Of a stretch of DNA of 64,000 nt, positions 33,537-41,057 are shown one piece after another. Origin of the DNA: Bog-1181 sp964565765 (GTDB taxonomy: Bacteria > Oederibacteriota > PGYV01 > Palsa-1178); NCBI GenBank assembly GCA_964565765.1, contig CAZMGF010000001.1, forward strand, positions 50,004-114,003, read 5' to 3'. Position numbers and translations under genes: made by a program. The notes under the pieces are model-generated. The model was not told where the DNA came from and ran no database searches. It saw nothing but the letters and a program-made list of their open reading frames with translations. Positions within the stretch are counted from its first letter, which is position 1. Each line of letters opens with the position of its first letter.

Positions 33537-34250
33537 ATGCGCTTTCTATCCAGACTATCGGCACTTCTCATGTTAACATCCGCGTTTCTTCTGCTTTCAG
33601 CCGGCATTACCCTTATGTTTGTGCCCGACCTTGACGGGGTGGAAAAGGGATTTTTCATAAAGGTAAGTTCCAACGGCAGGCTCAAAAAAAGGTTTGTGTC
33701 CCCGCATTCGGAAAATTTTGTAAAAGCATCCGACCTCCCGCGCTATGTGTACGGCGCAATAATTACATCCGAAGACGAGGATTTTTACAGCCATAACGGG
33801 GTGAGCATGTCTGAAATTCTCGATGCGGCGCGCTATGACATCAGCCACGCGACACTGAAATGCGGCGGTTCCACAATAACGCAGCAGCTTGTGAAAAACA
33901 TTTATCTCTCAGGGGAAAAAAACATCGGGAGAAAGATAGTTGAGGCAGCCACGGCCCTGTTGCTTGAAAAAAAACTTACAAAAAAGCAGATACTCAACTA
34001 TTACATTAATATAATAGAGTTCGGCGACGGCATATACGGCATAAGGCAGGCGTCAGAGGCCTATTTTAACAAGCCGCCGGAAGCATTAACCCCGAAAGAA
34101 GCCGCCATGCTGGCGGTTGTAATGCCAAGGCCCAGGTCCAGGGGAATGGCGCTCTATGACCGGAAAAACAGGGAGTTCCAGAAAAAAAGGGTGGCCAATC
34201 TTTTGTACAGGATGAAGCAGAACGGGTATCTAAAAGAGGGCGGGGCCTAA
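33537..34250 (+). CDS. mtgA: Monofunctional peptidoglycan transglycosylase (GT51)
   Basis: 237 residues: an N-terminal membrane anchor (about 5-28) and one GT51 domain. The catalytic Glu79 lies in TSEDEDFYSHNGV, followed by GGSTITQQLVKN, the KK.ILNYYINIIEFG segment and YGIRQASEAYF. No transpeptidase domain, so it polymerises lipid II into glycan strands but cannot cross-link. The start has GAGG about 9 nt upstream. A cell-wall enzyme; conserved motifs are all present. Confidence 0.9.
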   Translation: MRFLSRLSALLMLTSAFLLLSAGITLMFVPDLDGVEKGFFIKVSSNGRLKKRFVSPHSENFVKASDLPRYVYGAIITSEDEDFYSHNGVSMSEILDAARYDISHATLKCGGSTITQQLVKNIYLSGEKNIGRKIVEAATALLLEKKLTKKQILNYYINIIEFGDGIYGIRQASEAYFNKPPEALTPKEAAMLAVVMPRPRSRGMALYDRKNREFQKKRVANLLYRMKQNGYLKEGGA

Positions 34251-34298
34251 ATTCCGCGTGTAAACAAAAATCATCTTTCAGGCGTCCAATAATTATGG

Positions 34299-34327
34299 TT
34301 CAAAAGAACAGGATTTTGGGGTATAAT
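34299..34327 (+). promoter_or_regulatory. Sigma-70 promoter of the FecR-domain gene
   Basis: TTCAAA-17-TATAAT, about 34 nt before the chosen ATG at 34361. Confidence 0.6.
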
Positions 34328-34360
34328 GAACCCTATCAAAGACGTTATAAGGAGATGAAA

Positions 34361-35341
34361 ATGACCAGCCGCAAAATTATTTTCCTGCAATTTATCCTCA
34401 CACTTTTATTTTTAGCTTTTAATTCCCATGTTTTGGCCCAGAATTCGGGTTCCGGGTCCGACAACGCCGATTATTCCATCGCTTACATAAATGATTTTGA
34501 CGGCGATTGTAATATTTTGAGGGCCGGAACCACACAGAGAGAAGATGTAAACGAGTTATATACACCGCTGTATAAGGGAGACACGGTGGAAACCGGGCCG
34601 TCATCCAAAGCGGAAATAGTTTTTGACGATGAGACCATTGTAAAACTTGACGAGAGCAGCTCAATTGCCATAGCGGATATCAACAGGGACAAATACAAAA
34701 AGACCCTGCTTGACGTAATACAGGGGTGTGTTTTTCTTATTGTTAAAAAGCTGGAGCCCGGTGATGAATTTCAGATAAAGACAAAAATGGCCATAGCGGC
34801 CGTTAAAGGCACTGAATTTGCCGTACAGGCAGGCATCACGGGCGGCGATGACCATGTGGCGGTTTATGACGGCAGGGTAAGGGTAGCCTCAATGGATAAC
34901 AACGGGAATGAAAAAGAAAATACATTTGTCGATAAAAACAATGAAACAGTAATATCCGGACATGAAAGGCGGCTGATCAGGCGCTCCGGCTTAAGCGACA
35001 GGTTCGCAAGCAGAAGGGCCGAGCTAAGCGACCTGCGCGCCAGGATTATGGCAATGCGCGAACTCAAGAGGAACGGAAAAATCAGGGAATTTAAATATAA
35101 CAGAAGGCTGGAGCATATCCAGAAAATGAAACAGCTCAGGAACAACCCGGCAGTTTATAATAAAATGGACCGGATGCATAAGGCAAGGATAGAAAAGATT
35201 ATAAAACGCGAAGACATGTACAAGGCTGCGATTAAGAGAAGAAATGATGAGGTCAAACAGAATCAACAGGGCGGCGATAATGACCACGGCCGCGACCAGG
35301 ACCAGGATCAGAAGGACAAGCACCGCGGCTGGCACCTGTAA
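34361..35341 (+). CDS. Exported FecR-domain protein with basic coiled C-terminus
   Basis: 326 residues. A Sec signal peptide (IIFLQFILTLLFLAFNSHVLA) precedes a FecR-type beta domain (about residues 40-190: GDTVETGPSSKAEIVFDDET, IKTKMAIAAVKGTEFAV, VYDGRVRV). The remaining 120 residues are Arg/Lys-rich helix, then a short His/Asp/Gln-rich tail ending HRGWHL. GGAG lies 6 nt before this ATG; the ATG two codons earlier would overlap the ribosome site. FecR domains usually sense at the envelope, but no sigma factor or TonB receptor is adjacent. Role unknown. Confidence 0.82.
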   Translation: MTSRKIIFLQFILTLLFLAFNSHVLAQNSGSGSDNADYSIAYINDFDGDCNILRAGTTQREDVNELYTPLYKGDTVETGPSSKAEIVFDDETIVKLDESSSIAIADINRDKYKKTLLDVIQGCVFLIVKKLEPGDEFQIKTKMAIAAVKGTEFAVQAGITGGDDHVAVYDGRVRVASMDNNGNEKENTFVDKNNETVISGHERRLIRRSGLSDRFASRRAELSDLRARIMAMRELKRNGKIREFKYNRRLEHIQKMKQLRNNPAVYNKMDRMHKARIEKIIKREDMYKAAIKRRNDEVKQNQQGGDNDHGRDQDQDQKDKHRGWHL

Positions 35342-35354
35342 CTGCGCTTAAATT

Positions 35355-35369
35355 TAGGGGCGGCCCGGT
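35355..35369 (+). repeat. Hairpin repeat module R1, partial copy
   Basis: TTAGGGGCGGCCCGG, a shortened version of the module, ten bases before the R2 module. Confidence 0.45.
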
Positions 35370-35378
35370 TTTTAATAA

Positions 35379-35407
35379 GTAGAGCCGCTGCTTGCTGCGG
35401 CTAAAAC
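35379..35407 (+). repeat. Hairpin repeat module R2, copy 2
   Basis: Differs from the copies at 14409 and 38162 by one base in the loop. Confidence 0.85.
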
Positions 35408-35562
35408 ATGGCAGGCGGGCCTTTTTTCCGGCCGTCCGTCAACTGGACACACTTGAGGTATTCCGGAAGAAAAACCGGAAGTATTATTATAGTTTTACCT
35501 TTGCGATATTTACACGGGCCTTATTGTTGACGGAACGTCCTCCAAAAAGTTCCGCCTGCCAT
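35408..35562 (+). mobile_element. MITE-like element, copy 2
   Basis: 155 bp. Its ends ATGGCAGGCGG and CCGCCTGCCAT are inverted repeats that extend imperfectly to about 36 nt, up to CCGTCAAC/GTTGACGG. It has no coding capacity. The interior is about 85% identical by eye to the element at 38191-38346. The rest of the 35342-35764 gap has no gene. Confidence 0.82.
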
Positions 35563-35614
35563 ATTTAGCGCGTTTCTTCTTACTGCCTCTCAGCGCAGCA
35601 TTAAAAAAAACAAC

Positions 35615-35637
35615 AGCCGGTTAAAACCGGCTTTTTG
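35615..35637 (+). terminator. Intrinsic terminator
   Basis: AGCCGG-TTAAAA-CCGGCT followed by TTTTGCTT, after the repeat element and before the XRE-cupin gene. Confidence 0.75.
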
Positions 35638-35676
35638 CTTTTATAGTGAAAAAATAACTGGTGGAAATATTTTCTG

Positions 35677-35705
35677 TTGACCCGGGGCTTTGACGGGGGT
35701 AATAT
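35677..35705 (+). promoter_or_regulatory. Sigma-70 promoter of the XRE-cupin operon
   Basis: TTGACC-17-TAATAT. It rules out the longer in-frame start at 35690 and supports the GTG at 35765. Confidence 0.65.
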
Positions 35706-35764
35706 ATGCATTATTGCCGCAGTATATCAGGCCGGCTTTATTTTATTATATTAAGGAGGGGAAT

Positions 35765-36319
35765 GTGGAAAACAATATCAAGCAGATTGCCGAGAGAATC
35801 AGGACCTTAAGGGAAATCGATGGTGAATCAATAGAGTCGGCAGCAAAGGCTCTGGGCGTAAAGAAAGAGGAATACGAAGGCTATGAAAGCGGAAAATCAG
35901 ACATACCGGTGAGTTTTTTGTATGAAATAGCCGGCCGCTACAAAGTGGAACTTACAGCCCTTTTGACCGGCGGCGAGCCGCATATGAACACCTTTTCCAT
36001 AGTAAGGAAAGGTTCGGCTCCCAAAGTCGAGAGGTCAAAGGAATACTCCTACCAGGACCTGGCCTATAATTTTAAGCATAAGAAAATGGAGATATTTGAG
36101 GTTACTGCAGGGCCAAAACCCGGTGATGTTGCCGGCCATTACAACGCGCACCCGGGCCAGGAATTCAATTACTGCCTTGAAGGTGAGATAAAAATATTCA
36201 TCGGAAAAAATGAAATGATACTTAAAACCGGGGATTCTATTTATTTTGATTCTGGAATACCGCACGCAATGGTTTCATTAAACAATAAACCCGCTAAATT
36301 TTTAGCGGTCATATTATAG
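35765..36319 (+). CDS. XRE-family regulator with cupin domain
   Basis: 184 residues: an N-terminal HTH (about 5-60; IESAAKALGVKKEEYEGYESG) and a C-terminal cupin (about 110-183) with HPGQEFNYCLEGEIKI and GDSIYFDSGIPHAM, whose His/Glu residues may bind a metal or ligand. GTG start with AAGGAGGGG upstream. It is 10 nt before the acyl-CoA synthetase gene, a pairing seen in several phyla; it probably controls its own operon in response to an organic acid or its CoA ester. Regulatory role inferred. Confidence 0.9.
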   Translation: MENNIKQIAERIRTLREIDGESIESAAKALGVKKEEYEGYESGKSDIPVSFLYEIAGRYKVELTALLTGGEPHMNTFSIVRKGSAPKVERSKEYSYQDLAYNFKHKKMEIFEVTAGPKPGDVAGHYNAHPGQEFNYCLEGEIKIFIGKNEMILKTGDSIYFDSGIPHAMVSLNNKPAKFLAVIL

Positions 36320-36329
36320 GAGGGTGGAA

Positions 36330-38009
36330 ATGGCCGAAAACAACGCTAAGGGGACGGACCTGCTTGACATATACGCTCCCGGGCAGTTTTCTTCATACGA
36401 GGATTTTTATAAAAATTTTAAGGTAAACATACCGGAAAATTTTAATTTTGGCTTTGATGTTGTGGATGCCATGGCAGAAAAAGCGCCGGAACAGCCGGCC
36501 GTTGTATGGTGCGATGATAAAGGCTCGGAAAAGAAATTTAATTTCAGGGAAATTATGGAAAACTCCAACAGGGCGGCTAACGCCCTGAAAAAGCTCGGAA
36601 TAAAAAAGGGCGATGTGGTAATGCTGATTTTGAAGCGCAGGTATGAGTTCTGGTTCATATCCGTGGCGCTGCACAAGATAGGCGCCGCCTGCATTCCGGC
36701 CACGCATCTGCTCACTGTAAAGGACCTTAAATACCGCAACAACGCCGCGGGAATAAAAATGATAATCAGCGTGGGCGAAAATACAATTATGGACGCCATT
36801 GATGAGTCACAGAAAGAATCAAAGACGCTTACGATAAAGAGCTGCATCGGCACTGACAGGCCGGGCTGGGTGAATATGTCAAAGGCAATTGAGGCTGAAA
36901 GTCCGTTGTTTTCAAGGCCCGCCGGCGCTGAAGCGACTGTGAACAGCGATATTTTTCTCCTCTATTTTACTTCGGGAACCACAGGAATGCCCAAGATGGT
37001 GCGCCATAATTATATGTACCCGCTCGGCCATATAATAACCGCAAAATACTGGCAGCGCGTCCAGGCAGGCGGGCTCCATTTTACCGTGGCCGACACGGGC
37101 TGGGCAAAAGCGGCCTGGGGGAAGATTTACGGGCAGTGGATATGCGGCTCGGCCGTTATGGTATACGATTATGACAGGTTTGTTCCAAAAGAAATGTGCA
37201 ATGTGCTGGCGAAATATTCTGTGACCACATTCTGCGCGCCGCCCACAATATTCAGGTACCTTATAAAAGAGGACCTTTCGCAGTATGATTTTTCCGGCTT
37301 GAAGTACTGCATTACAGCGGGAGAGCCGTTAAACCCCGAAGTTTACAGCCAGTTTCTCAAAATGACAGGCCATAAGCTCCATGAAGGTTTCGGCCAGACC
37401 GAGTGCACCGTGGCAGTGGCGACATATCCGTGGATGGACCCGAAACCGGGCTCCATGGGAAGGCCGGCGCCGGGATATGACATTGACCTTTTTGATGAGA
37501 ATGGAAAACCAGTGGAGACGGGTGAAGAGGGGCAGATAGTGATTAAAACCGACAAGAGCAAGCCGGTTGGAATGTTCGACGGATATTACCGCGATGACCA
37601 GCTTACAAAAAGGGCATGGCATGACGGCGCTTATTATACGGGCGATGTGGCCTACCGTGACGGCGACGGATATTACTGGTTTGTCGGAAGGGCAGACGAC
37701 TGCTTTAAAAGTTCGGGTTACAGGATAGGGCCATTTGAGATTGAGAGCGCGCTTCTGGAACACCCGGCGGTGCTTGAGTGCGCGGTTACAGGCGTGCCCG
37801 ACCCTGACAGGGGGCTGGCTGTAAAGGCTACTGTGGTCCTTACTAAAAATTACACAGCGTCAGACGCTCTGGTAAAAGAACTGCAGGAGCATGTTAAAAA
37901 GGTGACGGCGCCTTACAAATATCCGCGCATAATAGAGTTTGTAAAGGAGCTGCCGAAGACTATAAGCGGCAAGATAAGAAGGATAGAGATAAGGGGCGAA
38001 AACAAATAA
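36330..38009 (+). CDS. AMP-forming acyl-CoA synthetase (acetyl/medium-chain type)
   Basis: 559 residues of the ANL superfamily. Motifs in order: the P-loop YFTSGTTGMPKMV, GEPLNPEV, the A5 motif GFGQTECT, the hinge region YTGDVAYRDGDGYYWFVGRADD, SSGYRIGPFEIE and the catalytic-lysine motif KTISGKIRR. It activates a carboxylic acid with ATP and transfers it to CoA. The substrate cannot be fixed from sequence; the closest feel is the Acs/ACSM branch. The ATG has AGGAGGG 5 nt upstream and follows the regulator directly. A strong terminator closes the operon. Confidence 0.92.
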   Translation: MAENNAKGTDLLDIYAPGQFSSYEDFYKNFKVNIPENFNFGFDVVDAMAEKAPEQPAVVWCDDKGSEKKFNFREIMENSNRAANALKKLGIKKGDVVMLILKRRYEFWFISVALHKIGAACIPATHLLTVKDLKYRNNAAGIKMIISVGENTIMDAIDESQKESKTLTIKSCIGTDRPGWVNMSKAIEAESPLFSRPAGAEATVNSDIFLLYFTSGTTGMPKMVRHNYMYPLGHIITAKYWQRVQAGGLHFTVADTGWAKAAWGKIYGQWICGSAVMVYDYDRFVPKEMCNVLAKYSVTTFCAPPTIFRYLIKEDLSQYDFSGLKYCITAGEPLNPEVYSQFLKMTGHKLHEGFGQTECTVAVATYPWMDPKPGSMGRPAPGYDIDLFDENGKPVETGEEGQIVIKTDKSKPVGMFDGYYRDDQLTKRAWHDGAYYTGDVAYRDGDGYYWFVGRADDCFKSSGYRIGPFEIESALLEHPAVLECAVTGVPDPDRGLAVKATVVLTKNYTASDALVKELQEHVKKVTAPYKYPRIIEFVKELPKTISGKIRRIEIRGENK

Positions 38010-38033
38010 CCGGCCCGGGTATATACAAAATAA

Positions 38034-38064
38034 AAAAGGCGCGGGAAAACCGCGCCTTTTTTAT
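38034..38064 (+). terminator. Terminator of the XRE-cupin/acyl-CoA synthetase operon
   Basis: GGCGCGG-GAAAA-CCGCGCC with an upstream A run and a downstream T6 run. Confidence 0.9.
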
Positions 38065-38124
38065 TGAAGAATTAATGCAATAAAAAAAGGGTTAAAACGT
38101 CTATAGTATTGTAGAAGAAAACGA

Positions 38125-38151
38125 GTAGGGGCCGCCCCATGTGGCGGCCCC
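38125..38151 (+). repeat. Hairpin repeat module R1, full copy
   Basis: GTAGGGGCCGCCCCATGTGG and the next 7 nt pair as GGGGCCGCC/GGCGGCCCC. Confidence 0.8.
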
Positions 38152-38161
38152 GGTAGAAACT

Positions 38162-38190
38162 GTAGAGCCGCTGCTTACTGCGGCTAAAAC
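38162..38190 (+). repeat. Hairpin repeat module R2, copy 3
   Basis: Same as the copies at 14409 and 35379, again directly followed by a terminal-inverted-repeat element. Confidence 0.85.
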
Positions 38191-38346
38191 ATGGCAGGCA
38201 GGCCTTTTTTTTGGTCGTCCGTCAACCGGACACACTCGAGGTATGTCGATAGAAAAAGCCGAAAGTGTTATTATAGTTTTACCTTTGCGATATTTACGCA
38301 GGCCTTATTGTTGACGTCCGGCACAAAAAAAAGTTCCGCCTGCCAT
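38191..38346 (+). mobile_element. MITE-like element, copy 3
   Basis: 156 bp with ATGGCAGGCAGG/CCGCCTGCCAT ends and about 37-nt imperfect inverted repeats reaching CGTCAAC/GTTGACG. The interior matches copy 2, including a shared TATTATAGTTTTACCTTTGC segment. Non-coding. It fills most of the 38065-38441 gap. Confidence 0.82.
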
Positions 38347-38355
38347 ATTTAACGC

Positions 38356-38382
38356 TGTAGGGGCCGCATTATATGGCGTCCC
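38356..38382 (+). repeat. Hairpin repeat module R1, diverged copy
   Basis: GTAGGGGCCGCATTATATGG followed by CGTCCC, just after element copy 3 and overlapping the region before the sigma factor gene. Confidence 0.65.
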
Positions 38383-38441
38383 AAAATATGGCACGCAGCG
38401 TTCCGGCACTGTTAATTAACAAACATAAAAAAGGCAGGACA

Positions 38442-38969
38442 ATGGAAAAAGCGTTATCAACGGGCGTGACAGGTTTTTTTTCCAGAGAATACGGCAAGAT
38501 GGTGAATTTTATCAGGAAACGGCTGAACGACTCTTCCTACCGTGACGCCGAGGATATTGTACAGGACGTTATGGTGAAAATATTTGAATCTGCCGATATA
38601 AATGTGCCGCTTGAAAAATTATCGGCTTATATATATACGTCGCTGCGAAATAAGATTGTGGATTCTATTAGGGCCAGAAAAGGAGCCCTGGCGCTCGATG
38701 AAATATCAGAAAAAGAGGAATTTTCCCTCACAAAAATGGTGGCCGGAGCGGACAAGGACCTTGAGAACAGGGAATTCACCGGCGTGCTGTATGAGGCCAT
38801 AGAGTCGCTTGGCGAGGACGAACGTGAAATAGTTGTGCTTACGGAATTTGAGGATATTTCTTTCAGGGAACTTTCCGAAGAGTGGGGTGAACCTATAGGC
38901 ACCCTGCTTTCAAGAAAGGCCCGGGCAATGGAAAAGATCAGGGAAACATTAAAAAAAGGAGGTGTTTGA
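38442..38969 (+). CDS. ECF-like RNA polymerase sigma factor
   Basis: 175 residues with region 2 (about 20-80; DAEDIVQDVMVKIFESAD, then a YIYTSLRNKIVDSIR DNA-melting segment) and region 4 (about 115-170; LGEDEREIVVLTEFEDISFRE). No region 3, no N-terminal extension. The ATG follows GGCAGGA; an upstream in-frame ATG would run into the R1 repeat. The next gene starts one base after the stop, so both are made together. By analogy the neighbour may control the sigma factor, although it lacks a recognised anti-sigma domain. Confidence 0.9.
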   Translation: MEKALSTGVTGFFSREYGKMVNFIRKRLNDSSYRDAEDIVQDVMVKIFESADINVPLEKLSAYIYTSLRNKIVDSIRARKGALALDEISEKEEFSLTKMVAGADKDLENREFTGVLYEAIESLGEDEREIVVLTEFEDISFRELSEEWGEPIGTLLSRKARAMEKIRETLKKGGV

Positions 38970-38970
38970 A

Positions 38971-39402
38971 ATGGAACACAATGGCATGGAAGGGCGCGGC
39001 TGCGAGCATGGGCATGACTGGCCGGCTTTGAGGATCCTTAAGGTTGTGGGAATGGTAATCGGCGGGCTTTTTATTGCCGTGGTTTTCGGGTTCCTGTTCG
39101 GATATTTTGTAATGAAGCTCTGGAACTGGCTTATGCCTGATATTTTCGGACTGAAAACAATAGGTTACTGGCAGGCTTTCGGCATAGTGGTGCTGGCAAA
39201 AATGCTCTTCGGCGGATCTCACGGATCCCATTACAAGCATCATGGCGACAAATGGCGCCGCAGGCCATGGAGGCACATGCACGGCGGGGAATGGGCGCCG
39301 GGCGGGGATTATTCCAACTGGAAATATTACGAGGATTACTGGAAGAGCGAGGGAAAAGCCGCTTACGAGGCTTACCTTGAGAGGATAAAAGGGAACAAAT
39401 AG
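38971..39402 (+). CDS. Small His-rich membrane protein paired with the sigma factor
   Basis: 143 residues. One or two membrane helices (about 22-48, and a second hydrophobic stretch 66-82 with YWQAFGIVVLAKMLFGGSH) are followed by a His/Trp/Arg-rich soluble tail (HGSHYKHHGDKWRRRPWRHMHG). The WNWLMPDIFGL...YWQAFG...LFGG pattern recurs in small membrane proteins next to ECF sigma factors in other bacteria, as far as I recall. The tail looks able to bind metal. The start has AAAGGAGGTG 6-7 nt upstream. A role in sensing envelope or metal stress is inferred. Confidence 0.75.
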   Translation: MEHNGMEGRGCEHGHDWPALRILKVVGMVIGGLFIAVVFGFLFGYFVMKLWNWLMPDIFGLKTIGYWQAFGIVVLAKMLFGGSHGSHYKHHGDKWRRRPWRHMHGGEWAPGGDYSNWKYYEDYWKSEGKAAYEAYLERIKGNK

Positions 39403-39427
39403 CCGTAAAAACAAGGAAACCGCAAAA

Positions 39428-39456
39428 AGCCGGGGCCAAAACCCCGGCTTTTTTAT
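39428..39456 (+). terminator. Terminator of the sigma factor operon
   Basis: AGCCGGGG-CCAAAA-CCCCGGCT followed by TTTTTTATTT. Confidence 0.9.
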
Positions 39457-39485
39457 TTGTATTTATCGCCCCTTTTGTTTATAAT
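39457..39485 (+). promoter_or_regulatory. Sigma-70 promoter of the 39.5-kb lipoprotein gene
   Basis: TTGTAT-17-TATAAT; transcript start near 39492, directly after the preceding terminator. Confidence 0.65.
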
Positions 39486-39526
39486 TAAATATCTTAAATG
39501 GAACAAAAAAAGAAACAGGGATAAAA

Positions 39527-40351
39527 ATGAAAAAACTCGCTCTGGTCATAGCCGCAGGATTTCTGCTGGTTTCATGTTCGAGCCGCCACAATCCGGCGGT
39601 TTCCCCTTTTTCGCCGGCATATTACACAAACACCGGAAAAATAAAGAGCTCTACCGTTACAACATATATCATATCTTCGACAACCGCCGGGACATATTAT
39701 TATGACTCCTCCGGAAATATTCAGAGAATAGACAACACAGTGTCTTCAATCCCTTCAGGGTCCGTTTTTTACCAGTATACCGGTTCCGGCATGGTATCCT
39801 TTATAGGCAATCCGCAGTGCGTGACCCAGAACGGCAATGAATCTTTTTCGTATGACTCCTCAAACAGGCTCAGTGTGATGAATTTCACGGCCACATACAC
39901 GACAACATCCAATGATGTTCAGACGCTGAATTACGGGGGCGACGGCTATGTGGATACTATAAATGAGACGCAGAACGGGGCCACGGCATGCTACAGGGTG
40001 ATAACAAGGGACGCTTATGGTTTTATAAACAGAGAGGATATTTACCCGAACCCTTCCTCCACTACGGAATTCGGTTATATAACTTTTACGCGGGACGACG
40101 CCGACAAGATTGTTACTGAAAATATATTCATCGGTGCGGTTAATATGCTTACTGTATCCGCTGTTTATGATACGTCCGGATTTATTTCACAACTGAATTA
40201 TTCGGTTGGCGGGTTGCCGGTCATAAGCCAGAGCTTTGTGACCCAGAGCGGGCCGTTTGCGGCAGCGGGCTTAAACGGATATTATTATACTGATAAGGAC
40301 CTTTTCGGCCTTGCACACGATACGGTAAACGCGGGAAGCGCCGGGCAATAA
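39527..40351 (+). CDS. Lipoprotein with YD/RHS-like repeats
   Basis: 274 residues. The lipobox LLVSC gives the lipidated Cys17 or so. The rest has strands of the type YYYDSSGNIQRID, FSYDSSNRLSVMNF, ITRDAYGFINRED and AVYDTSGFISQLN, the short YD-type repeats of RHS-like beta-structure, too few to form a full shell. No enzymatic motif. CAGGGA precedes the ATG. Probably an envelope structural or binding protein; function unknown. Confidence 0.75.
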   Translation: MKKLALVIAAGFLLVSCSSRHNPAVSPFSPAYYTNTGKIKSSTVTTYIISSTTAGTYYYDSSGNIQRIDNTVSSIPSGSVFYQYTGSGMVSFIGNPQCVTQNGNESFSYDSSNRLSVMNFTATYTTTSNDVQTLNYGGDGYVDTINETQNGATACYRVITRDAYGFINREDIYPNPSSTTEFGYITFTRDDADKIVTENIFIGAVNMLTVSAVYDTSGFISQLNYSVGGLPVISQSFVTQSGPFAAAGLNGYYYTDKDLFGLAHDTVNAGSAGQ

Positions 40352-40381
40352 AAAATTACAAAAACGGACAAAGGAAAAAAC

Positions 40382-40410
40382 TTGACTTTATAGTATACAA
40401 AGTGTATAAT
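40382..40410 (+). promoter_or_regulatory. Strong sigma-70 promoter of the PUR-family gene
   Basis: TTGACT-17-TATAAT. The leader of about 80 nt is GC-rich (GAGCCGCGGCCTGGAGTGGG region) and could fold. Confidence 0.8.
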
Positions 40411-40495
40411 ATAATCGAAATGAAACATACAGCACGAGCCGCGGCCTGGAGTGGGCGCGGTAATTTATTCCCGGTAAAAAAATGAGGGGGATTTT

Positions 40496-40771
40496 ATGGA
40501 ACAGAACGAAGCGGTATTTTCAAAAGCAGTAAACGCAGGGAAGAAAAAGTATTATCTTGATGTAAAGAAAGCCAGGAATAATTCGATGTACCTCAGCATA
40601 AGAGAAGTAGCTTTTGGCGATGAGGCAGGCGGAGGCAATCCGAGAAAAGTTATAATTTTTTCGGACGCCATCAGGGAATTCGCCGCGGCTTTTGACGAGG
40701 CCAAAAAATTCGTGCCGGCAAAGGAAAAGGAAGCCGCGGTAAAACAAAAAGAGGCGGCACAGGCAGTTTAA
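40496..40771 (+). CDS. PUR-alpha-like nucleic-acid-binding protein (DUF3276 type)
   Basis: 91 residues. The core FSKAVNAGKKKYYLDVKKARNN, then a strand MYLSIREVAFG and RKVIIFSDAIREFAAAFDEA match the bacterial single PUR repeat family (DUF3276), which binds single-stranded DNA or RNA; spirochaete BpuR is a studied member. The C-terminus is an Ala/Lys/Glu helix. Preceded by a strong promoter and followed by a strong terminator, it is a highly expressed single gene. Ribosome site GAGGGG. Family call is from pattern. Confidence 0.78.
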   Translation: MEQNEAVFSKAVNAGKKKYYLDVKKARNNSMYLSIREVAFGDEAGGGNPRKVIIFSDAIREFAAAFDEAKKFVPAKEKEAAVKQKEAAQAV

Positions 40772-40796
40772 AATACAGCTAAAAACAACTTTTAAA

Positions 40797-40838
40797 AAAG
40801 GGCGGCAGGCCGGGAACTGCCGCCCCTTTTTTTTATAG
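40797..40838 (+). terminator. Terminator of the PUR-family gene
   Basis: GGGCGGCAG/CTGCCGCCC around GCCGGGAA, with A6 before and T8 after. Confidence 0.92.
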
Positions 40839-40978
40839 AACAAGAGCTTGCAGAAAGGAGATAGGAGAGAGGAGATGGCAAAAATCACCGCGTTTTCCCG
40901 TAAAAACTTCCGCAGTGAACCGGTTTTAAGCAATTGGCTATTTTTCACATTATTTTAAGCAACAAAGGCATATAAAAT

Positions 40979-41007
40979 TTGTCAAAAATATGGAGCTGTG
41001 ATATACT
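40979..41007 (+). promoter_or_regulatory. Sigma-70 promoter of the GH8 gene
   Basis: TTGTCA-17-TATACT; transcript start near 41014, seven bases before a LacI-type palindrome. Confidence 0.75.
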
Positions 41008-41020
41008 TTTAATGTAGAAT

Positions 41021-41032
41021 TTAACCGTTTTA
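41021..41032 (+). promoter_or_regulatory. LacI-type operator at the GH8 promoter
   Basis: TTAACCGTTTTA, one mismatch from the palindrome TTAAnCGnTTAA also seen at 47427 and 51741. It sits at about +8, suitable for repression. Confidence 0.55.
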
Positions 41033-41057
41033 ACGTTCGCCCAGGAGATTGCGGCAT

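Noticed and set aside
40875..40958. 27-codon frame after several GGAG motifs
   Set aside because: Very short, unusual composition, the nearest GGAG directly abuts ATG, and no support from neighbours.
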